Notes: a model not told the origin generated them from the sequence alone. Shown: positions 14,683 through 21,792, numbered from the stretch's first letter. The stretch is 21,995 bases of DNA from SCSIO-59966 sp046566185 (GCA_046566185.1 JBKHXE010000055.1:1-21995), one strand, 5' to 3'. A program made the numbers and translations.

Positions 14683-15398
14683 CGGCCGGGCAGCCCGCGG
14701 TCAGCGTGGACGGGCTGGTCGTCGTCCGGGGTGGTCGCACGGTGATCCCGGGGCTGTCGGTCACCGTGCCCCGCGGGCAGGTGGTGGGGCTGCTGGGTCC
14801 CAGCGGCTGTGGCAAGACGACGCTGATGCGGTGCGTCGTCGGCGTGCAGGTCGTCGCGTCGGGCCGGGTCGACGTGCTCGGCCTGCCGGCGGGGGACGCC
14901 CGGCTGCGTCGCCGCGTCGGCTACGTCACGCAGGCGCCGTCGGTCTACCCCGACCTCACCGTCGAGGAGAACCTGCGGTACTTCGCCGCCGTGCTGGGCG
15001 CGCCGCCCGGTGACGTCGCGCGGGTGCTGGACGAGGTGGACCTGGCCCGTGAGGCTGGGGCCAGGGTGGCGGCGCTGTCCGGGGGTCAGGCGTCCCGGGT
15101 GTCGCTGGCGGCGGCACTCCTCGGCGAGCCCGAGCTGCTCGTGCTCGACGAGCCGACGGTGGGGCTCGACCCGGTGCTGCGGCGCGACCTGTGGGACCTG
15201 TTCGCCACGTCGGCGGCCCGGGGTGTGACGCTGCTCGTGTCGAGCCACGTCATGGACGAGGCGGTGCGCTGCGACCGGCTGCTGCTGATGCGGGCCGGCC
15301 GGCTGCTCGCCGACGGCACGCTGCCCGAGCTGCTGCAGCGCACCGGCGCCGGCGACGCCGAGCACGCGTTCCTGCGCCTCGTCGAGGAGCGAGGGTGA
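14679..15398 (+). CDS. ABC transporter ATP-binding protein (ABC-2 type exporter)
   Basis: A 239-residue ATPase: Walker A GPSGCGKTT at 40-48, Q-loop Gln85, signature LSGGQ at 133-137, Walker B LLVLDEP at 153-159, and switch His190 in SSHVMDEA. The sequence is of the DrrA/NodI/CcmA group that powers ABC-2 exporters of lipids, drugs or polysaccharides. It overlaps the upstream isomerase stop and the downstream permease start by four bases each, so the three genes form one translational unit. The transported substrate is unknown. Confidence 0.92.
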   Translation: MTAGQPAVSVDGLVVVRGGRTVIPGLSVTVPRGQVVGLLGPSGCGKTTLMRCVVGVQVVASGRVDVLGLPAGDARLRRRVGYVTQAPSVYPDLTVEENLRYFAAVLGAPPGDVARVLDEVDLAREAGARVAALSGGQASRVSLAAALLGEPELLVLDEPTVGLDPVLRRDLWDLFATSAARGVTLLVSSHVMDEAVRCDRLLLMRAGRLLADGTLPELLQRTGAGDAEHAFLRLVEERG

Positions 15399-16129
15399 GC
15401 GGCCGGCTGACCGCCGCCACCGCGTTGCGCGTGCTGCGCCAGCTGCGGCACGACCACCGGACGCTCGCGCTGCTGCTCGTCGTCCCCTGCGTGCTCATCG
15501 GCCTGCTCGCGTGGGTCTTCGACGGCACCGACGTGTACGACCGCATCGGCGCGCCGCTGCTCGGCGTGTTCCCGTTCGTCGTGATGTTCCTGGTCACCAG
15601 CGTGGCGACGCTGCGCGAGCGGCAGTCCGGCACCCTTGAGCGGCTGATGACGACGCCGCTCGGCAAGGCGGACCTCGTCGGCGGCTACGCGCTGGCCGTC
15701 GGGGCGGCGGCCGTGGTGCAGGCGATCGTCGCGACGGCGTTCTCGGCCTGGGTCGCCGGGCTGGACGTCGCGGGGCCGGTGTGGCTGCTCGTCGTCGTCG
15801 CCGTGTCGGTCGCGCTGCTCGGGACGACGCTCGGGCTGGGGCTGAGCGCCTTCGCGCGCACCGAGTTCCAGGCGGTGCAGTTCATGCCGGCGGTGGTGCT
15901 GCCGCAGTTCCTGCTCTGCGGGCTGCTCGTGCCCCGGGAGGAGATGCCGCGTCCGCTCGAGCTGCTGTCCGACGTCCTGCCCCTGTCGTACGCCGTCGAC
16001 GCCATGCGTGCGGTGACCCGGGACGCCTCGCCGGGTGCGGAGGTCGCCGGCGACCTCGCCGTCGTCCTCGCGTTTGCGCTGGCCGCCGTGGCCCTCGGGG
16101 CGGCCACCCTGCGCCGGCGGACCCCCTGA
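15395..16129 (+). CDS. ABC-2 type transporter permease
   Basis: A 244-residue membrane protein with six hydrophobic segments at about 23-42, 53-73, 98-122, 129-151, 163-182 and 219-239. The cytoplasmic loop RERQSGTLERLMTTPL (74-89) is the classic coupling motif of ABC-2 permeases that contacts the ATPase. The segment LPQFLLCGLLVPREEMP (169-185) with the later PLSYAVDAMR is also typical. It should dimerise and work with the ATPase encoded just upstream (GTGA overlap at 15395-15398). The direction is probably export; the substrate cannot be assigned. Confidence 0.9.
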   Translation: MSGRLTAATALRVLRQLRHDHRTLALLLVVPCVLIGLLAWVFDGTDVYDRIGAPLLGVFPFVVMFLVTSVATLRERQSGTLERLMTTPLGKADLVGGYALAVGAAAVVQAIVATAFSAWVAGLDVAGPVWLLVVVAVSVALLGTTLGLGLSAFARTEFQAVQFMPAVVLPQFLLCGLLVPREEMPRPLELLSDVLPLSYAVDAMRAVTRDASPGAEVAGDLAVVLAFALAAVALGAATLRRRTP

Positions 16130-16141
16130 TGCCGGGCCGCG

Positions 16142-16147
16142 TACGCT
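16142..16147 (+). promoter_or_regulatory. putB: -10 element TACGCT, leaderless ATG start of proline dehydrogenase
   Basis: TACGCT is followed by 7 bases and the ATG at 16155, with no Shine-Dalgarno. The same hexamer and spacing occur before the isomerase start. It makes proline dehydrogenase-proC a separate unit from the ABC genes, which end at 16129. Confidence 0.5.
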
Positions 16148-16154
16148 GCGGCCC

Positions 16155-17102
16155 ATGCTCAACAACGCTCTGCGCACGGTGCTGCTGCAGGCCTCCCGCA
16201 GTGCCGGACTGCGCTCGGCGGTCGAGAGGGCACCGGTCTCGCGCTCGGTGGTCAAGCGGTTCGTGCCCGGCGAGGCCGTCGCGGACGCGCTGCGGGTCTC
16301 GCGCGAGCTCGTCGGCGCCGACCTTCGGGTCAGCGTCGACCACCTCGGCGAGGACACGCTCGACCGCGCCCAGGCCGACCACGTGCGCGACGCCTACCTC
16401 GAGCTGCTGGCGGCGCTGTCCGCGGACGGGCTGACCGCCGGCGGCGCGGTGGAGGTCTCGGTCAAGCTCTCGGCGGTGGGGCAGGCCCTGGGCCCCGACG
16501 GGCCGAAGATCGCCACCGAGAACGCCCACGCCATCTGCGCGGCCGCCGCGGCCGCCGGCACCACGGTCACCCTCGACATGGAGGACCACACGACGACCGA
16601 CGCGACGCTGGACACCGTGCGCACACTGCGCACCGACTTCCCGTGGGTCGGCGCGGTGCTGCAGGCCTACCTGCACCGCACCGAGGCCGACTGCCGTGAC
16701 CTGGCCGGCGCGGGCTCGCGGGTGCGGCTGTGCAAGGGCGCGTACGACGAGCCGGCGTCGGTGGCGTTCGCCGACAAGCACGAGGTCGACCGCTCGTTCG
16801 TCCGGTGCCTCAAGGTGCTGATGGCCGGCCAGGGGTACCCGATGCTCGCGACGCACGACCCGCGGCTCGTGGACCTCACCGGCGCCCTCGCCGTCCGCTA
16901 CGGCCGCCCGCAGGGCACCTACGAGTTCCAGATGCTGTACGGCATCCGTCCCGACGAGCAGCGTCGTCTCACGGCGCTCGGCGAGACGGTGCGGGTCTAC
17001 CTGCCGTACGGCGAGGAGTGGTACGGCTACTTCATGCGTCGTCTCGCCGAGCGCCCGGCGAACGTCGCCTTCTTCCTGCGGGCGCTCGCCACGAAGGGCT
17101 GA
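16155..17102 (+). CDS. putB: Proline dehydrogenase (monofunctional, FAD-dependent)
   Basis: A 315-residue TIM-barrel flavoenzyme that oxidises L-proline to delta1-pyrroline-5-carboxylate (P5C) and passes electrons to the quinone pool. Family motifs are VSVKLSA at 101-107, LDMED at 140-144, LQAYLHRTE at 169-177, RLCKGAY at 191-197, ATHD at 232-235, EFQMLYG at 257-263, VYLPYGEEWYGYFMRRL at 281-297 with Arg295 and Arg296, the substrate carboxylate binders. There is no P5C dehydrogenase domain, so this is not a PutA fusion, and no separate P5C dehydrogenase gene is in the window. It lies four bases upstream of proC, whose product runs the reverse conversion. Confidence 0.94.
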   Translation: MLNNALRTVLLQASRSAGLRSAVERAPVSRSVVKRFVPGEAVADALRVSRELVGADLRVSVDHLGEDTLDRAQADHVRDAYLELLAALSADGLTAGGAVEVSVKLSAVGQALGPDGPKIATENAHAICAAAAAAGTTVTLDMEDHTTTDATLDTVRTLRTDFPWVGAVLQAYLHRTEADCRDLAGAGSRVRLCKGAYDEPASVAFADKHEVDRSFVRCLKVLMAGQGYPMLATHDPRLVDLTGALAVRYGRPQGTYEFQMLYGIRPDEQRRLTALGETVRVYLPYGEEWYGYFMRRLAERPANVAFFLRALATKG

Positions 17103-17106
17103 TCCG

Positions 17107-17925
17107 ATGGGCGACCACGCGACCACCGTCGCCGTGCTGGGCGCCGGCGTCATGGGCGAGACCCTGGTGTCCGGCCTGCTGCGCGCCGGCTGGCACAGCG
17201 ACGACATCGTCATCACCGAGCGGCGTGCCGAGCGCGCCGCGGAGCTGGCCGACCGCTACGGCGTGAAGGTCATGGAGAACGTCGAGGCGGTGCGCGCGGC
17301 CGACACCGTCGTCCTCGTCGTCAAGCCGCAGGACATGGCCGGCCTCCTCGACGAGATCGCCCCCGCGGTGCGGCCGGGCGCCCTCGTCGTGTGCATCGCC
17401 GCGGGCATCACCACCGCGTACGTCGAGTCGCGGCTGCCGAGCGGCACCCCGGTCGTGCGCGTCATGCCCAACACGCCCGCGCTGGTCGACGAGGGGATGG
17501 CCGCCGTCAGCCCCGGAGCGCATTGCGACGACGCCCACCTCGAGCGGGCCGAGAGCCTGCTGCGGGCGACCGGGCGGGTGCTGCGCGTGCCGGAGTACCA
17601 CCAGGACGCCGTCACCGCGATCTCCGGGTCGGGCCCGGCGTACATCTTCTACGTCGTCGAGGCGATGATCGAGGCCGGTGTGCTGCTCGGCCTGCCGCGC
17701 GCCACCGCCACCGAGCTCGTCGTCCAGACGCTCTACGGCGCCGCCACGATGCTGCGGGAGACCGGCGAGCACCCGACCGTGCTGCGCGAGCAGGTGTCCA
17801 GCCCCGCCGGCACGACGATGGCGGCGCTGCGCCAGCTTGACGACCACAAGGTGCGCGCGGCGTTCCTCACCGCCATGGAGGCTGCGCGCGACCGCTCCCG
17901 CGAGCTGTCCTCCGGCACCGCCTGA
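17107..17925 (+). CDS. proC: Pyrroline-5-carboxylate reductase ProC
   Basis: A 272-residue enzyme that reduces P5C to L-proline with NAD(P)H, the last step of proline biosynthesis. The Rossmann motif GAGVMGE is at 12-18, VKPQ at 72-75, VMPNTPA at 119-125, and the C-terminal dimer and active-site motif SGSGPAY at 173-179, followed by SSPAGTTMAAL at 231-241. The ATG at 17107 has AAGGG at 17094-17098 as ribosome site. It lies four bases after proline dehydrogenase and is certainly cotranscribed with it. Confidence 0.96.
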   Translation: MGDHATTVAVLGAGVMGETLVSGLLRAGWHSDDIVITERRAERAAELADRYGVKVMENVEAVRAADTVVLVVKPQDMAGLLDEIAPAVRPGALVVCIAAGITTAYVESRLPSGTPVVRVMPNTPALVDEGMAAVSPGAHCDDAHLERAESLLRATGRVLRVPEYHQDAVTAISGSGPAYIFYVVEAMIEAGVLLGLPRATATELVVQTLYGAATMLRETGEHPTVLREQVSSPAGTTMAALRQLDDHKVRAAFLTAMEAARDRSRELSSGTA

Positions 17926-17945
17926 CCCACCCCACCCCACCCCCC
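17926..17945 (-). other. Four G-runs with single-base loops (G-quadruplex motif) after proC
   Basis: Directly after the proC stop the plus strand reads CCC-A-CCCC-A-CCCC-A-CCCCCC. The minus strand therefore has four G-runs separated by single T bases, the most stable class of intramolecular G-quadruplex motif. It faces transcription coming from the ktrA side and could block read-through into proC. No experiment is implied. Confidence 0.6.
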
Positions 17946-17950
17946 TCTCC

Positions 17951-17978
17951 GTGATCTTGCACTTCCGGGTGATCTTGC
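17951..17978 (+). repeat. Left repeat array, two copies of GTGATCTTGC
   Basis: GTGATCTTGC occurs at 17951-17960 and again at 17969-17978, a period of 18 bases. The 8-base spacer (ACTTCCGG) is similar to the bases after the second copy (GTTTCCTG). Confidence 0.8.
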
Positions 17979-17985
17979 GTTTCCT

Positions 17986-18231
17986 GTGCCGAGCCTCTCG
18001 GACGGCCCGGTGCTGAACGTCGTCCGGCTGGCCGTCGGTGACGCCGACCGCCTGCGCACGGTCCGCCTGGCAGGCCCGGGTGGCGGACCGGCGGTGGCGA
18101 CGTGGGTGGCGGTGCTGGACGCCCGGGACGCGGGTGTCGGTCGTCTGGTGCTGTGGGTCGCCGACTCCAACGGCACCTTGCCGAGCACGAGCTGGTGCTC
18201 GTGCTGCCGGAGCCGGGCTGTCGCGGCAGCC
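17986..18231 (+). pseudogene. Possible coding remnant inside the inverted-repeat region
   Basis: From GTG at 17986 one frame gives plausible protein (GPVLNVVRLAVGDADRL, later VGRLVLWVADSNGT up to about 18178) before turning into Cys/Ser/Arg-rich nonsense. Another forward frame then gives AEHELVLVLPEPG (about 18180-18218). This pattern suggests a small gene broken by a frameshift, but high-GC DNA yields such frames by chance, and there is no ribosome site. I recognise no family. Confidence 0.2.
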
Positions 18232-18276
18232 GCAAGATCACCCCATGTGCAAGATCACCGCGACGCGCAGGATCAC
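18232..18276 (-). repeat. Right repeat array, three inverted copies of the same 10-bp core
   Basis: GCAAGATCAC (reverse complement of GTGATCTTGC) occurs at 18232-18241 and 18249-18258, and a one-base variant GCAGGATCAC at 18267-18276. The periods are 17 and 18 bases. The array ends seven bases before the ktrA stop codon and points toward the left array. Confidence 0.8.
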
Positions 18277-18282
18277 GGGGGG

Positions 18283-18951
18283 TCAGGGGCGGGCGGCGAA
18301 GCGCTCGATGAGCTCGGTGTGGCCGGAGACGATGAGCAGGTCGTGCGGGGACACCATGGTGTCGGGGACGGCGTAGGTGAAGTCCTGGCCGGGTGACTTC
18401 ACGCCGACGACCGTGACGCCGTACTTGCGGCGGATGCCGGACTCGCCGAGCGTGAAGCCCTGGGTCTCCTTCGGCGGGCGCATCTTGACGATGGCGAACC
18501 CGTCGTCGAACTCGATGTAGTCGAGCAGCTTGCCGCTGACGAGGTGGGCGACGCGCTCACCGGCGTCGGCCTCGGGGTAGACGACGTGGTGGGCGCCGAT
18601 GCGCTCGAGGATGCGGCCGTGCGAGGGCGTGATCGCCTTGGCCCAGATCTGCTTGGTGCCGAGGTCGACGAGGTTCGCGGTGGCGAGCACGGAGGACTCG
18701 ATGGAGGTGCCGATGCCGACGACGGCGATCGGGAAGTCCTGGACGCCGAGCTGCTTGAGCGCGTCGAGGTTCGTCGCGTCGGCCTCGACGACGTGCGTCA
18801 GGCGGCCGGACCACTCCTGCACCAGGTCGGCGTTCTTCTCCACGGCCAGCACCTCGTGGCCGAGCCGGTTCAGCGCGTCGGCGATCGCGCTGCCGAACCG
18901 GCCGAGGCCGAGCACCAGCGCCGCGTCCTCGTGCAACCTCTTGTCAGCCAA
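18283..18951 (-). CDS. ktrA: Potassium uptake regulatory subunit KtrA/TrkA (RCK domains)
   Basis: A 222-residue cytoplasmic protein. The RCK_N Rossmann domain has GLGRFG at 15-20 and the acidic Glu38 at the end of beta two, for NAD(H) or ATP/ADP binding. The RCK_C domain spans about 140-222. One RCK_N/RCK_C pair is the KtrA layout; E. coli TrkA has two. It forms the gating ring on KtrB, and in other bacteria such RCK_C domains bind c-di-AMP. The start is TTG at 18951, since no ATG or GTG is available in frame nearby, and GGAGGAG lies about 10 bases upstream inside the ktrB end. It overlaps ktrB by eight bases, so the subunits are coupled. Confidence 0.93.
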   Translation of the reverse strand: MADKRLHEDAALVLGLGRFGSAIADALNRLGHEVLAVEKNADLVQEWSGRLTHVVEADATNLDALKQLGVQDFPIAVVGIGTSIESSVLATANLVDLGTKQIWAKAITPSHGRILERIGAHHVVYPEADAGERVAHLVSGKLLDYIEFDDGFAIVKMRPPKETQGFTLGESGIRRKYGVTVVGVKSPGQDFTYAVPDTMVSPHDLLIVSGHTELIERFAARP

Positions 18952-20356
18952 TGATGGGTCTCTCCTCCGGTAGCCGGAACATCCTCCGCCGCTCGCGCAG
19001 GGCGAGGGCGGCCGCCAGGGTCATCGTCCCCGTCCGCCCCACGAACATGGTGGCCGACAGCAGGTACTTCGCCGACTCGGGAAGGTCCGCGGTGATGCCG
19101 GTCGACAGGCCGCACGTCGCGAAGGCCGACAGCACCTCGAACAGCGACCGGTCGAGCGAGTAGCCCGTCATCGACATCAGCGCGAGCGTCGCCACCAGGA
19201 CGACGGTGGCACCGACGAGGACGACGGTGACCGCGATGCGGATGCTGGCGGCCGGGATGCGCCGCCGCATGAACTCCACGTCGCTGTCCCCGCGGGCCTC
19301 CGCCACCACCGCGAGGAACAGCACGGCCATCGTGGTCACCCGGATGCCGCCGGCGGTCGAGGCGCTGCCGCCGCCGACGAACATCAGCGCGTCCGTGACG
19401 AGCCACGTCTCGTGGTTCATCGCCCCGACGTCCACCGTCGAGAAGCCGCCGGAGCGGGGCATCACGCCGGCGAACAGGGCGGCCAGCAGCCGGTCGCCGA
19501 GCGGCAGGGCGCCGAGCGTCTGCGGGTTGCGCCACTCCATCGCGCCGATGGTCACCACGGCGACGACCAGCAGCAGGCTCGTGGCCCCCGTCGTCAGCTT
19601 CGTGTGCAGGTCCCACGTCGACGGACGCAGCGAGCGCAGCAGCACGAAGATGACGGGGAAGCCGAGGCTGCCGACGAACACGGCGCTGGCGATCGTCAGG
19701 CTGAACCACGCGTCGCCGACGAACGGCTCCAGGCCGTCGGGGTGCAGGATGAAACCGACGTTGTTGAACGACGACACGGCGTAGAAGGCGCCGTTCCAGA
19801 CGGCGGTCCCGACGCTGTCGCCGAGGGTGAGGAAGCGCGCCGTCAGGACGACGAAGAGCACGCCCTCCAGGGACAGCACCACCAGGACGATCGTCCTCAG
19901 CAGGGAGCCGACCTCGCCGAGCCGCAGCGCCTTCGTCTCGCTCGCGGCGATCAGGCGGGTCCGCAGCTCGAGCCGCCTGGAGACCGCCATCCCGAGGATC
20001 GACGCGAGCGTGAGGACGCCGAGACCGCCGACCTGCATGGCCACGAGGAGGACGGCCTCCCCGAACGGGGAGAAGAACTCGGGGATGTTGACGGTGACGA
20101 GCCCGGTGACGCACACCGCCGAGGTCGCGACGAACAGCGCGTCGGCCAGCGGAGCCGGCTCGCCGGTCTCGGTCGCGAACGGCAGCGTCAGCAGGGCCGT
20201 GACGAGCATGATGACGGCCGCGAAGACGGTCAGCGCCAGGCGCGCGGGGGACGACCGGGCGGCCTCGTCGACCGCGTCGCGCAGCCGGGCGAGCCCGAAA
20301 CGGCGCGTGCCGGGGACGTCGCGCCGCATCCGTGGCGGCGTCTGCGCCGACGTCAT
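18944..20356 (-). CDS. ktrB: Potassium uptake channel subunit KtrB/TrkH
   Basis: A 470-residue membrane protein of the SKT superfamily, made of four M1-P-M2 units. The selectivity-filter glycines can be seen in the pore loops VCVTGL (81-86), SSFNNVGF (about 195-202), MPRSGGFSTV (third loop) and ATCGLSTG (fourth loop). The N-terminal 35 residues are cytoplasmic and Arg-rich. It carries K+ (with Na+ in Ktr systems) into the cell under control of the RCK ring encoded by the overlapping downstream gene. The ATG at 20356 has GGGGGTG five bases upstream. It is divergent from acuC across a 101-bp gap. Confidence 0.93.
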   Translation of the reverse strand: MTSAQTPPRMRRDVPGTRRFGLARLRDAVDEAARSSPARLALTVFAAVIMLVTALLTLPFATETGEPAPLADALFVATSAVCVTGLVTVNIPEFFSPFGEAVLLVAMQVGGLGVLTLASILGMAVSRRLELRTRLIAASETKALRLGEVGSLLRTIVLVVLSLEGVLFVVLTARFLTLGDSVGTAVWNGAFYAVSSFNNVGFILHPDGLEPFVGDAWFSLTIASAVFVGSLGFPVIFVLLRSLRPSTWDLHTKLTTGATSLLLVVAVVTIGAMEWRNPQTLGALPLGDRLLAALFAGVMPRSGGFSTVDVGAMNHETWLVTDALMFVGGGSASTAGGIRVTTMAVLFLAVVAEARGDSDVEFMRRRIPAASIRIAVTVVLVGATVVLVATLALMSMTGYSLDRSLFEVLSAFATCGLSTGITADLPESAKYLLSATMFVGRTGTMTLAAALALRERRRMFRLPEERPIIG

Positions 20357-20445
20357 GTCACACCCCCGTCCGGCTCGTCGTCGTCCGCGCCGCCCGGCGA
20401 CAGGTCGGCGACCGTGACGGTACCCCCGGTCGCTGCGGCACGGGA

Positions 20446-20451
20446 TAGCGT
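20446..20451 (+). promoter_or_regulatory. acuC: -10 element TAGCGT, leaderless ATG start of acuC
   Basis: TAGCGT is followed by 6 bases and the ATG at 20458 with no Shine-Dalgarno. No good -35 is visible. It lies in the 101-bp gap shared with the divergent ktrB gene. Confidence 0.45.
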
Positions 20452-20457
20452 CACCGC

Positions 20458-21642
20458 ATGGCGAGTGCGACGCGTGTCGTCTGGGACCCTTCCTTCTCCC
20501 GGTACGACTTCGGGCCGTCGCACCCGATGTCGCCGGTGCGGCTCGAGCTGACCGCCCGGCTCGCCGACTCCCTCGGGCTGTTCGACCTCCGCGGTGTCCG
20601 GGTCGCGGGCGCCGACGTGGCGCCGGACGACCTGCTCACCACCGTGCACGAGCCGGACTACGTCGCCGCCGTGCGCGCCGTCTCCGCCGACCCCTCGCTC
20701 GTCGTCCTCGAGCGCGGGCTGGGCACCGACGACGACCCGGCCTTCGCCGGCATGCACGACGCGAGCGCCCGGGTGGTGACCGGCTCGGTCGAGTGCGCCG
20801 ACGAGGTGTGGCGCGGCGACGTCGTCCACGCCGTGAACTTCTGCGGCGGCCTGCACCACGCGATGCCGGACCGGGCGAGCGGCTTCTGCGTCTACAACGA
20901 CACCGCGGTCGCGATCCGCCGGCTGCTCGCCGCCGGGGCGCGCAAGGTCGCGTACGTGGACGTCGACGTCCACCACGGCGACGGCACCCAGGCGGTCTTC
21001 TGGGACGACCCCCGCGTGCTCACCGTGTCGCTGCACGAGACGGGTCGGATGCTCTTCCCGGGCACGGGGTTCCCCGAGGAGACCGGCGGGCCGGAGGCCG
21101 AGGGATCCGCCGTCAACGTGGCCCTTCCGCCGGGCACCGGGGACGCCGGCTGGCTGCGCGCCGTGCACGCCGTGGTCCACCCGCTGGTGCGGGCCTTCGC
21201 GCCGGACGTGCTCGTCACCCAGCACGGCTGCGACACCCACTTCCTCGACCCCTTGGCCCACCTGGCGGTCAGCCTCGACGCCCAGCGGGCGGCAACCGAG
21301 TCGCTGCACGCCCTGTCGCACGAGGTGTGCGACGGCCGCTGGGTCGCGACCGGCGGCGGCGGGTACGAGGTGGTGGACGTCGTGCCGCGCGCCTGGGCGC
21401 ACCTGGTCGCCATCGCGGCCCACGCGCCGGTCGCCCCCACCACGCGGGTGCCCATCGACTGGCTCGAGCACGTGCGCCAGCGGTTCGGACGCCAGGGCCC
21501 GGGGCGGATGACCGACGGCCGGGACCCGTGGTGGCGGGGCTGGGAGGTCGGCTACGACCCCGAGGACGCCGTCGACCGGGCGGTGATGGCCACCCGCAAG
21601 GCCGTCTTCCCGCTGCACGGCCTCGACCCCTGGTTCGACTGA
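20458..21642 (+). CDS. acuC: Histone-deacetylase-family protein AcuC (acetoin utilization / lysine deacetylase)
   Basis: A 394-residue arginase-deacetylase-fold enzyme. The active site is complete: the His pair in GGLHHA (133-134), zinc ligands Asp170 and His172 in DVDVHHGDG, third zinc ligand Asp259 in QHGCDTHFLDP, and the catalytic Tyr303 in TGGGGYE. The family removes acetyl groups from lysine; AcuC of Bacillus deacetylates and so activates acetyl-CoA synthetase. No acetoin or acs genes are nearby, so the target here is not shown. The C-terminal 60 residues (with DPWWRGWEVGYDPEDAVDRAV) are an extension usual in actinobacterial AcuC. Confidence 0.93.
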   Translation: MASATRVVWDPSFSRYDFGPSHPMSPVRLELTARLADSLGLFDLRGVRVAGADVAPDDLLTTVHEPDYVAAVRAVSADPSLVVLERGLGTDDDPAFAGMHDASARVVTGSVECADEVWRGDVVHAVNFCGGLHHAMPDRASGFCVYNDTAVAIRRLLAAGARKVAYVDVDVHHGDGTQAVFWDDPRVLTVSLHETGRMLFPGTGFPEETGGPEAEGSAVNVALPPGTGDAGWLRAVHAVVHPLVRAFAPDVLVTQHGCDTHFLDPLAHLAVSLDAQRAATESLHALSHEVCDGRWVATGGGGYEVVDVVPRAWAHLVAIAAHAPVAPTTRVPIDWLEHVRQRFGRQGPGRMTDGRDPWWRGWEVGYDPEDAVDRAVMATRKAVFPLHGLDPWFD

Positions 21643-21682
21643 CGGGCTCTGCTCCGCCCGGGGGAGGTGACCGATGTCGGGC

Positions 21683-21726
21683 TTCCCACGAGCCACACCA
21701 GCCCCTATGGTGTCCGCCTAGGACAC
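21683..21726 (+). promoter_or_regulatory. Promoter and palindrome upstream of the BldC-like gene
   Basis: TTCCCA (21683-21688) and TATGGT (21706-21711) are 17 bases apart, a good promoter fit. GTGTCC (21710-21715) and GGACAC (21721-21726) form a 6-bp inverted repeat around 5 bases, centred at the predicted start site near 21718. The leader to the ATG at 21793 would be about 75 bases. Confidence 0.5.
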
Positions 21727-21792
21727 GGAGGGGACGCGCGGGCACCGGCCGGCACGCCCGTCGCCGTGGTGGGCGAATGGACCGGGTGCGAG

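Larger units (their letters stand above)
17940..18282. repeat. 343-bp intergenic region bounded by inverted repeat arrays (possible miniature element)
   Basis: The region between convergent proC and ktrA begins with C6, five bases and GTGATCTTGC. It ends, read from the other strand, with C6 and GTGATCCTGC. Inside the ends are two (left) and three (right) copies of the 10-bp core in opposite orientations. The roughly 250-bp interior has no transposase. It may be a miniature non-autonomous element or a REP-like structure. I see no target-site duplication. This is the only gene-free stretch over 300 bp. Confidence 0.45.

Noticed and set aside
17951..18276. CRISPR array
   Set aside because: The repeat core is only 10 bp with 7-8 bp spacers, two or three copies in opposite orientations, and no cas genes; it does not fit any CRISPR type.
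20357..20457. c-di-AMP (ydaO-type) riboswitch in front of ktrB
   Set aside because: The gap is only 101 bp and I could not see the conserved ydaO core; the ktrB leader looks short with a plain ribosome site.
21643..21660. Terminator hairpin after acuC (CGGGC and GCCCG arms)
   Set aside because: Only a 5-bp stem with an 8-base loop and no T tract; such pairs are common by chance at this G+C content.
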